This document shows positions 1 to 4,306 of a stretch of DNA of 5,652 bases, piece by piece. Origin of the DNA: Solirubrobacteraceae bacterium (GTDB taxonomy: Bacteria; Actinomycetota; Thermoleophilia; Solirubrobacterales; Solirubrobacteraceae); NCBI GenBank assembly GCA_030043235.1, contig JASHYF010000130.1, positions 1-5,652 on the forward strand. The letters are read 5' to 3'. Both the position numbers and the translations under genes were made by a program. The notes beneath the pieces are model-generated. The model had not been told where the DNA came from, did not search any database, and saw nothing but the letters and a program-made list of their open reading frames with translations. The stretch's first letter is position 1. Each line of letters opens with the position of its first letter.

Positions 1-2
1 TA

Positions 3-75
3 CTCCGGGACAGGGACTCGAACCCCAATCTCCCGGGCCAGAGCCGGGCGTCACTGCCAATTGGACTATCCCGGA
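3..75 (-). tRNA. trnQ: tRNA-Gln, anticodon CUG
   Basis: Read on the minus strand, this 73-nt stretch folds as a complete tRNA. The acceptor stem TCCGGGA pairs with TCCCGGA, the D-arm is short (GTC with GAC), and the anticodon stem CCCGG/CCGGG encloses the loop CTCTGGC, whose anticodon CTG (positions 41-39) reads the codon CAG. The T-arm carries the usual GGTTCGAGTCC. The weak first pair U1-A72 and discriminator G73 are classical glutamine identity elements and agree with the anticodon. The bases after G73 are TA and then the window edge, so the CCA end is not encoded and must be added after transcription. The gene is divergent from the HNH gene and shares a 72-bp spacer with it. Confidence 0.95.
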
Positions 76-92
76 CAGTGTGTTGGGGTTGA

Positions 93-98
93 AGGATA
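93..98 (-). promoter_or_regulatory. Possible -10 element for the tRNA-Gln gene
   Basis: On the minus strand positions 98-93 read TATCCT, which fits the TANNNT pattern of a sigma-70-type -10 box. It lies 17 nt before the first tRNA base, so transcription would start about 10 nt upstream of the mature 5' end. I see no convincing -35 hexamer, so this is a positional guess. Confidence 0.3.
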
Positions 99-131
99 GC
101 CAACCTGCCAGCGGATCCGTCCGTGCCGTGG

Positions 132-147
132 ACGAACATATGTTCGT
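132..147. promoter_or_regulatory. LexA/SOS-box palindrome abutting the HNH start codon
   Basis: ACGAACATATGTTCGT is a perfect 16-bp palindrome. Its core CGAAC-N4-GTTCG matches the LexA (DinR) box known from Bacillus and Mycobacterium (CGAACRNRYGTTYG type), including the R/Y positions around the centre. The final T at 147 is directly followed by the ATG at 148, and TATGTT (139-144) inside the palindrome fits a -10 pattern. A bound repressor would cover the likely core promoter and the start codon. The match to the consensus is read directly. LexA binding is inferred. Confidence 0.8.
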
Positions 148-711
148 ATGCCGACACGAGATCTGGTCTTGAAGATGTGGGCCGGAGGCAACTCGCAAGC
201 GGAGATCGCGCGTGCGATCGGCCTCTCCAAGGGCACCGTCGCATTTCACGTGCGCCGTGTGCGCGAGCCGGACCCGCGCTTTCGCCGCCGCTACGACTGG
301 GATGCCGTCCAAGCCTTCTATGACGCTGGCCACACCGTCAACGAGTGCGTCGTCCAGTTCGGCTTCTCCAAGCAGACGTGGCACGCCGCGAAGAATCGTG
401 GCGACATCGTGACGCGCCCCCACGCGATGCCGATCGACATGCTGCTGTCCGCTCCACGAAACCGGAACCACGTCAAGAAACGCTTGCTGCGAGCCGGGCT
501 CCTGCCGAACCGATGCCAACGATGTGGCCTCGCGAAATGGCATGGCAAGCCCTTGCCGCTCGAGCTACACCACGTCAACGGACTCGGACAGGACAACCGC
601 CTGGAGAACCTCATGTTGCTGTGCCCCAACTGCCATAGTCAGACGGCTAGCTGGGGCGGCCGCAACAGCAGACATTCGCCCGCCGCCTCGCGTCGACCAT
701 CGACCCCCTAG
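148..711 (+). CDS. HNH endonuclease-like protein with N-terminal double helix-turn-helix, probably SOS-regulated
   Basis: This is a 187-aa predicted DNA-binding nuclease. Residues about 6-38 form a helix-turn-helix (SQAEIARAIGLSKGTVAFHV). Residues about 48-82 look like a second one (AVQAFYDAGHT...FGFSKQTWHAA). Residues 123-165 are a treble-clef HNH domain: zinc-binding Cys123/Cys126 and Cys159/Cys162, a central His-His-Val-Asn-Gly (141-145), Asp149-Asn150-Arg151 and His163 in CPNCHSQT. The key residues are intact, so the enzyme looks active. The tail after residue 172 is low-complexity. ATG 148 is the first start after an in-frame stop at 97-99 and sits just before the HTH. It has no Shine-Dalgarno, because the palindromic LexA box fills that position; a leaderless mRNA, or a start at ATG 175, are alternatives. 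Substrate and role are unknown. Similar HNH proteins occur in phages, mobile elements and actinobacterial chromosomes. Parts of the gene are less GC-rich than the neighbours. Its stop overlaps the stop of the convergent trkA-like gene. Confidence 0.88.
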   Translation: MPTRDLVLKMWAGGNSQAEIARAIGLSKGTVAFHVRRVREPDPRFRRRYDWDAVQAFYDAGHTVNECVVQFGFSKQTWHAAKNRGDIVTRPHAMPIDMLLSAPRNRNHVKKRLLRAGLLPNRCQRCGLAKWHGKPLPLELHHVNGLGQDNRLENLMLLCPNCHSQTASWGGRNSRHSPAASRRPSTP

Positions 712-1385
712 ATGCTCGCGTGCTGCCCGTTGGCCGAGAAGTAGCTCGTGATCGAGTCCTCGAGGCCGGGGTCGAGCACGAGCAGCACCTCGTCGCCGGC
801 GGCGATGACGGTGTCGGGCTTGGGCACGAAGCCGGAGCCTTCGCGCAGCACGGAGATGATGAGGCTGCCTTCGGGCAGGGCGATGTCTGACACGCGCTCG
901 CCGACGGTGGGCGCGTCCGCGGCGACCTCCAGCTCGATGATCTCCAGGCGCTCCTCTTCGAGCGCGAGCAGGTGCACGAGCCCGTAACGCGGCACCTCGT
1001 GCTCGATCAGGCGCAGGATCAGGTCTGTCGCGGACACCGCCGGCTGGATCCCGAGCAGGCGGAAGTGGTCGTGGTTGCGCGGGTTGTTCACGCGCGCGAT
1101 GACGCGTTCGCACAGGTACTTCTCCTTGGCGACCTGGCAGACGAGGATGTTGTCCTCGTCATCGCCGGTGACGGCGATGACGAGGTCGGCGCGCTGGATG
1201 CCCGCGCGCTCCAGCACCCACAGCTCGGTGGCGTCGCCGTATTGGATGGCGTGCTCGAACTCCTCCTCGCTGGCCACGTAGCAGGCGCGCGAGGACTCGA
1301 TGAGGGTGACTTCGTGATCCTTGGAGCTCAGCTCGCGCGCGAGGTTGCGCCCAACCTTGCCGGCGCCGGCGATGATCGCGTACAT
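708..1385 (-). CDS. trkA: TrkA-family K+ transport regulator, full-length RCK (RCK_N + TrkA_C)
   Basis: This 225-aa cytosolic protein has the normal length for a single-RCK TrkA/KtrA/CeoB-type subunit. The N-terminal Rossmann fold starts at once with GAGKVG (7-12). The acidic residue closing strand 2 (Glu30, in TLIE) indicates NAD(H) binding. GDA (50-52), TGDDEDN (73-79) and RVNNP (98-102) follow, as is typical of RCK_N. Residues about 137-212 form the TrkA_C ligand domain (LPEGSLIISVLR..., then AAGDEVLLVLDP). Such proteins assemble into rings that gate K+ channels or transporters in response to nucleotides; TrkA_C domains in some families bind c-di-AMP. The ATG is only 3 nt past the stop of the preceding RCK gene and a GGTGG lies 9 nt upstream, so the two are co-translated. 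The gene is the promoter-distal member of the four-gene operon and ends in a CTAG shared with the HNH gene. The family assignment is firm; the transporter partner is inferred. Confidence 0.93.
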   Translation of the reverse strand: MYAIIAGAGKVGRNLARELSSKDHEVTLIESSRACYVASEEEFEHAIQYGDATELWVLERAGIQRADLVIAVTGDDEDNILVCQVAKEKYLCERVIARVNNPRNHDHFRLLGIQPAVSATDLILRLIEHEVPRYGLVHLLALEEERLEIIELEVAADAPTVGERVSDIALPEGSLIISVLREGSGFVPKPDTVIAAGDEVLLVLDPGLEDSITSYFSANGQHASI

Positions 1386-1388
1386 CCC

Positions 1389-1826
1389 CTACGCCACCGC
1401 CTCGGCCTCGGTCTCGAGCGCGCTCTTGAACATGGCGATCGCGTGCTTGGTCGGGGAGATCGTCTCGAGGCCCTGCTCGCCGTACCAGTCGGCCCGCGCG
1501 GGGTCCATCACGCGCACGATCACCCTCTCCACGCCGAAGCGCTTCTGCGCGATCTGCGCGATCACCAGATTGGTGTTGTCGCCGGCGGTGGAGGCGATGA
1601 ACGCATCCGCGCGCTCGATCCCGGCCTGGATCAGCGCCTCGGTCTCGAGCGCGGTGCCGACCGTGAACTGGCCGCCGGAGTCCTCCCAGCTCTCGCTCTG
1701 GCCGGCGTCCAGGCGCTCGTGCGAGAGCGGGTCCTCGTCGAGCACCGAGACTTCGTGCCCGGCGGCTAGCGCCGACTTGGCGACCGTCGCGCCGACGCGC
1801 CCGGCGCCGACGATCAGCACGAACAT
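1389..1826 (-). CDS. Short TrkA-type RCK_N protein (nucleotide-binding half only)
   Basis: This 145-aa protein contains one RCK_N/TrkA_N domain and no TrkA_C. The Rossmann loop is GAGRVG (7-12). Asp30 at the end of strand 2 fits NAD(H). AGDNTNLVIAQIA (81-93) and VIVRVMDP (102-109) match the family pattern. The usual length is about 215-230 aa, so the C-terminal ligand domain is absent. No decayed remnant follows: the full-length RCK gene starts 3 nt after the stop, so the short form looks genuine and not a recent frameshift. ATG 1826 is fixed by the Rossmann strand that begins at residue 2, but no Shine-Dalgarno is visible. The gene lies 60 nt downstream of the permease. It probably forms hetero-oligomers with the full-length RCK, much as E. 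coli TrkA carries two RCK units in one chain. It corresponds in position to one member of the ceoB/ceoC pair of mycobacteria (recalled, not searched). Confidence 0.88.
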   Translation of the reverse strand: MFVLIVGAGRVGATVAKSALAAGHEVSVLDEDPLSHERLDAGQSESWEDSGGQFTVGTALETEALIQAGIERADAFIASTAGDNTNLVIAQIAQKRFGVERVIVRVMDPARADWYGEQGLETISPTKHAIAMFKSALETEAEAVA

Positions 1827-1866
1827 GAGCGTGGGCGAGAGCGGTCGCGTGACATGGAGCGCAGGT

Positions 1867-1908
1867 TAGACCATTGGGGCGCGGACCTAGACCATCGGCG
1901 CGCGGACC
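1867..1908 (-). repeat. Tandem 21-bp duplication covering the permease C-terminus and stop codon
   Basis: Two head-to-tail 21-nt units, 1867-1887 and 1888-1908, agree at 19 of 21 positions. On the minus strand the first unit read encodes VRAPMV plus TAG, the annotated permease stop. The next 21 nt encode VRAPMV again, followed by TAA at 1868-1866. The differences fall at third codon positions: GCG/GCC for Ala, CCG/CCA for Pro, and TAG/TAA for the two stops (the last lies at the unit edge). Part of the 60-nt spacer between permease and short RCK gene is thus a duplicated gene end. Confidence 0.9.
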
Positions 1909-3911
1909 CTGTTGGGCCGGCGGGCGAGCTCCACCGGCGAGTCGCGCGCGGCGGGCGCAGTGACGATCACCCGGCAGCTGGCCTTGCGCACCACGTACTT
2001 GGTGACGTCTCCGACGTAGCTGTCGAGCGGCCCGCCGCGGCCGCCCAGGCGCGCGCCGCCGCGGATCGCGGACGGTTCCTCGGCGCCGAGCACGATCGCC
2101 TCCACGCCGCGCCGGCGCGCCTCGTCGACGATCGCGTAGCCCGCGCGGCGCGTGCGCACGGTGGCGGTGGCCACGTGCACGCCGCTGTACTCCTCGCCGA
2201 TGGCCTTCGCGCGCGCGAGCACCTGGCGCGCGTGTTTGATCTGCGCCTCCGGCAGGCGCGCGTCGAGCGGCAGCGACATCGGTATCACGAACATCCACAT
2301 CGCCTCGATCGTGGCGTTGTCGATGGCGGCCTCGTCGGTCTGCTCGCCGGAGACCAGCAGCGCGGCGGTCTGCACGATGTCGTCGTCGAGGTCGGTGCCG
2401 AACAGCGGCACGAGCACGGAGCCGTAGTCGCGCTCGCGCGTGGGCTCGGCGCGCAGCACCTGTGGCGCGACCGTCACGCGGCGCAGCAGCGAGGTCTCGT
2501 CGGCGCGACGGTAGATGACATACAGGGCGATGCCCGCGAGCATCCAGCCGAGACCGACGTAGCGCGCGGGTTCGTGCAGCACGAGCACGGCCACGAGCCC
2601 GCCGGTGGAGGCGAGCGCCCCGAACACCGCCGGCAGCGGCAGCTGGCCCCCGCGCACGCTGACCGACAGCGGGATCCGGTAGGGGCGGTCGCGCTCGGGC
2701 TCGGTGTAGCGCAACCGGCAGATCGACAGGTGCGCGATCGTGAACGCGAGCGTCGCGCCGACGGCGTAGATGCCGACGAGGAAGTCGAGGTCCTCGGGGG
2801 CGGCGAGCGCGGCCGCGATCAGGCCGGCGAAGATGATCAGCACGTACGGCGTCGAGCGCGTGGGGTGCAGGCGCCCGAGGCCGCTGGGAATCTGGCGGTT
2901 GGTGGACAGCGAGTAGGCCAGGCGCGAGAGGCCGAGCATCGCCGAGTTGGCGGCCGCCACGAGCGTGACCGCGGCGGTCGCCGCCACGAGATACATCAGC
3001 GCCTGCCCCAGCCAGTGCGGGTGCACGCGGCTGACCACGCCGATCATCGGCGCGTCCAGGTAGCGACTGGCCAGTTCGGTGTGACCGTCGTGCACGGGCA
3101 GCGCCGTGACGGCCACCAGCGCGATGCCCACGTACAGGAAGACGACGGTCGCGGTCGTGCTGGCGACCAGGCGCTTCAGCCCGGCACGGCTGATGCGCAC
3201 CTCGCCGGCCAGGCCGGACGCCGACTCGAGGCTCGTGAACGCGATCACGGCGACCGTCAGCGCGAACAGCAGCCGCGGCCAGGTGGGCGCGCTGCCCAGG
3301 TGGATGGGGTGCACGAGCGTGTGCGGGTTGAAGAACAGCACCAGCCCGAGCACCACGATGAAGCCCTGCAGCACGAGGTCGCCGGCGAGCAGGAAGCCCA
3401 CGCGGCGCGCGCGCCGGGCGCCGAAGCCGCGGATGTTGCCGAGCACCACGAACGCGATGAACGCCAGCGACAGCCCCAGCGCCGCGCCGCGGTTGCCCAG
3501 CGGGTGCCAGAAGACCTTCAGGTACTGCGTGGCGGAGAACGCGGTGAGGGCGATCAGGATCGTGTAGTCGAGCAGGATCGCCCAGCCGGCGATGAAGCTC
3601 ACGAGCTCGTTGAACGCGTAGCGCGCGAACACCGTCGAGCCCCCCCGGTCCTGGTGCAGCGAGGCGCCCTCCACGTAGGTCATCGCCGTCACCATGTACA
3701 TCACCGCCGCGATCAGGAACACCAGCGGCGTGAGGCCGAGCGCGTGCCCGGCGATCACGCCGAGCGAGAAGTAGATCGCGCTCGCGAGCGAGGAGTACAC
3801 GATCGTGAACAGGATCGGCGAGCCGATGCTGCGCCGCGCGACCTGGCGCGAACGCGCCGTGCGCTCCAGGGGCTGGCCGCCGGGCGCGCCTGTGCCCTTC
3901 AGGGTGCTCAC
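1887..3911 (-). CDS. APC-superfamily permease with C-terminal UspA-like domain, possible KimA-like K+ transporter
   Basis: This 674-aa inner-membrane transporter has about 12 hydrophobic segments (near residues 32-54, 61-80, 103-123, 145-160, 172-193, 211-228, 250-272, 302-325, 355-370, 376-398, 425-444 and 452-467). The cytosolic domain at about 495-655 has a UspA-like fold pattern (YGSVLVPLFGTD at its start, GVEAIVLGAEEP, a Gly-rich stretch at 618-627, then CRVIVTAP). The Gly-rich nucleotide motif is degenerate. The APC core shows GGST (90-93), LLDY with Asp115-Tyr116, SLES with Glu229, and IYAVGA with Tyr382. Tyr47, Asp115, Thr226, Glu229 and Tyr382 line up by eye with residues I recall as K+ ligands in Bacillus KimA. 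This and the RCK genes downstream suggest K+ as substrate, though an amino-acid permease annotation would be conventional. The start is GTG 3911, with AGGAG 9 nt upstream, overlapping the preceding gene by 4 nt (GTGA). Its size and context resemble Rv2690c of M. tuberculosis (recalled). Confidence 0.9.
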   Translation of the reverse strand: MSTLKGTGAPGGQPLERTARSRQVARRSIGSPILFTIVYSSLASAIYFSLGVIAGHALGLTPLVFLIAAVMYMVTAMTYVEGASLHQDRGGSTVFARYAFNELVSFIAGWAILLDYTILIALTAFSATQYLKVFWHPLGNRGAALGLSLAFIAFVVLGNIRGFGARRARRVGFLLAGDLVLQGFIVVLGLVLFFNPHTLVHPIHLGSAPTWPRLLFALTVAVIAFTSLESASGLAGEVRISRAGLKRLVASTTATVVFLYVGIALVAVTALPVHDGHTELASRYLDAPMIGVVSRVHPHWLGQALMYLVAATAAVTLVAAANSAMLGLSRLAYSLSTNRQIPSGLGRLHPTRSTPYVLIIFAGLIAAALAAPEDLDFLVGIYAVGATLAFTIAHLSICRLRYTEPERDRPYRIPLSVSVRGGQLPLPAVFGALASTGGLVAVLVLHEPARYVGLGWMLAGIALYVIYRRADETSLLRRVTVAPQVLRAEPTRERDYGSVLVPLFGTDLDDDIVQTAALLVSGEQTDEAAIDNATIEAMWMFVIPMSLPLDARLPEAQIKHARQVLARAKAIGEEYSGVHVATATVRTRRAGYAIVDEARRRGVEAIVLGAEEPSAIRGGARLGGRGGPLDSYVGDVTKYVVRKASCRVIVTAPAARDSPVELARRPNRVRAPMV

Positions 3912-4105
3912 GCGCCGCGGCTCCTGCGCAGCTCCACGTACCAGCGCCCCCCGCCGGCCGCGATGAACAGCACGCCCAGCAGGAGGCGGGCGGTCACCGA
4001 GCTCGGGTTCGCGCTCAGCGCCTGCACGATCAGCGCCACGCCGATCGCCGCCATCGCCAGCGACAGCACGAACGTGCCCGTGCGGTGCGCCCGTCTTCCG
4101 TTCAT
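3908..4105 (-). CDS. Small two-TM membrane protein coupled to the permease
   Basis: This 65-aa protein has a basic N-terminus (NGRRAHR), a first membrane segment at about 11-29 (TFVLSLAMAAIGVALIVQAL), a short polar turn (NPSS), a second segment at about 39-54 (TARLLLGVLFIAAGGG), and a basic tail (ELRRSRG). The charge pattern predicts both ends in the cytosol. I do not recognise a named family. Its stop TGA overlaps the GTG start of the permease by 4 nt, and the permease Shine-Dalgarno lies inside its last codons, so the two are translationally coupled. That supports a real gene and suggests a partner, assembly factor or small subunit of the permease. ATG 4105 is the first in-frame start with no strong Shine-Dalgarno; TAACCT just upstream could be a -10 box, which would make the mRNA nearly leaderless. 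Confidence 0.72.
   Translation of the reverse strand: MNGRRAHRTGTFVLSLAMAAIGVALIVQALSANPSSVTARLLLGVLFIAAGGGRWYVELRRSRGA
3921..3925 (-). promoter_or_regulatory. Ribosome binding site deciding the permease GTG start
   Basis: On the minus strand AGGAG at 3925-3921 stands 9 nt before GTG 3911, inside the end of the 65-aa gene. It is the clearest Shine-Dalgarno in the window and supports GTG 3911 over later starts. Confidence 0.75.
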
Positions 4106-4113
4106 CTCATGTG

Positions 4114-4119
4114 AGGTTA
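4114..4119 (-). promoter_or_regulatory. Possible -10 element for the permease/RCK operon
   Basis: TAACCT (4119-4114 on the minus strand) fits TANNNT and lies 8 nt before ATG 4105, in the only AT-richer patch between the palindrome array and the 65-aa gene. Transcription from here would give an mRNA with almost no leader. No clear -35 is visible; the dyad at 4128-4140 would overlap that region and could act as an operator. This is a guess from position and pattern. Confidence 0.25.
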
Positions 4120-4127
4120 TTCCGGTG

Positions 4128-4140
4128 CCAGCATTGCTGG
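4128..4140. repeat. Palindrome P1, outermost unit of the array
   Basis: CCAGCA-T-TGCTGG is a 6-bp inverted repeat with a single central base. It is the shortest and least GC-rich unit. It starts next to P2 with one base between them, and shares the CCAGC outer arm with P2. It is the unit nearest the 65-aa gene and could be an operator over the -35 region of that gene. Confidence 0.7.
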
Positions 4141-4141
4141 T

Positions 4142-4165
4142 CCAGCCGGCGCATGCGCCGGCTGG
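4142..4165. repeat. Palindrome P2 (24 bp, perfect)
   Basis: The half-site CCAGCCGGCGCA is followed directly by its reverse complement TGCGCCGGCTGG, with no spacer. The centre is GCATGC. As RNA on either strand it would give a 9-10 bp GC-rich hairpin with CAUG or GCAUGC in the loop. P3 begins at the next base. Confidence 0.95.
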
Positions 4166-4189
4166 CGGGGCCGCACATGTGCGGCCCCG
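4166..4189. repeat. Palindrome P3 (24 bp, perfect)
   Basis: The half-site CGGGGCCGCACA is followed directly by TGTGCGGCCCCG. The centre is ACATGT, where P2, P4, P5 and P6 have GCATGC, so both sides of the dyad differ together from those units. It is contiguous with P2 and one base from P4. Confidence 0.95.
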
Positions 4190-4190
4190 T

Positions 4191-4212
4191 GACGAGCCGC
4201 ATGCGGCTCGTC
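4191..4212. repeat. Palindrome P4 (22 bp, perfect)
   Basis: The half-site GACGAGCCGCA is followed directly by TGCGGCTCGTC. The centre is GCATGC. One base (T) separates it from P3 and three bases (TGA) from P5. Confidence 0.95.
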
Positions 4213-4215
4213 TGA

Positions 4216-4237
4216 CGGACGGCGCATGCGCCGTCCG
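4216..4237. repeat. Palindrome P5 (22 bp, perfect)
   Basis: The half-site CGGACGGCGCA is followed directly by TGCGCCGTCCG. The centre is GCATGC. It is contiguous with P6. Confidence 0.95.
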
Positions 4238-4261
4238 GGGAGGGCCGCATGCGGCCCTCCC
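4238..4261. repeat. Palindrome P6 (24 bp, perfect)
   Basis: The half-site GGGAGGGCCGCA is followed directly by TGCGGCCCTCCC. The centre is GCATGC. One base separates it from P7. Confidence 0.95.
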
Positions 4262-4262
4262 A

Positions 4263-4302
4263 CGACCCGCACATACCCCTTCGGGGCACTTCGTGCGGGT
4301 CG
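4263..4302 (-). terminator. Palindrome P7: hairpin just after hppA, candidate transcription terminator
   Basis: The arms CGACCCGCAC (4263-4272) and GTGCGGGTCG (4293-4302) form a 10-bp stem around a 20-nt loop. The loop holds a mini-hairpin CCCC-TTC-GGGG (4276-4286). An alternative mini-hairpin GCAC-TTC-GTGC (4286-4296) overlaps the right arm. The stem begins 4 nt after the hppA stop codon on the minus strand, the usual place for an intrinsic terminator. No T-run follows; the next base leads straight into P6. A U-less terminator, reinforced by the other hairpins, is possible. A role in mRNA 3'-end protection is the alternative. Confidence 0.5.
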
Positions 4303-4306
4303 CCTG

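Noticed and set aside
3..75. tRNA-Gln as the attachment site of an element carrying the HNH gene
   Set aside because: Elements usually join at the tRNA 3' end, which lies at the window's left edge. The HNH gene is on the 5' side and no integrase or direct repeat is visible.
1386..1391. A frameshift splitting a single two-RCK TrkA protein between the two RCK genes
   Set aside because: The downstream gene begins with its own complete Rossmann strand right after the stop, and the short protein has no TrkA_C remnant in any frame in the 3-nt gap.
1159..2298. A 379-aa minus-strand open frame over both RCK genes
   Set aside because: It is a different frame of the same strand as the RCK genes, composed largely of Arg, Ala and Gly, with no recognisable motif; the RCK frames have clear Rossmann signatures.
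4128..4261. Each palindrome as a classical Rho-independent terminator
   Set aside because: None is followed by a T-run on either strand, and five have no natural loop beyond the CATG centre. A U-less termination role remains possible for the set.
4142..4302. The array as a CRISPR locus or as copies of one repeat family
   Set aside because: The arms are all different, there are no unique spacers between identical repeats, and adjacent units touch. Only the palindromic form and the central CATG are shared.
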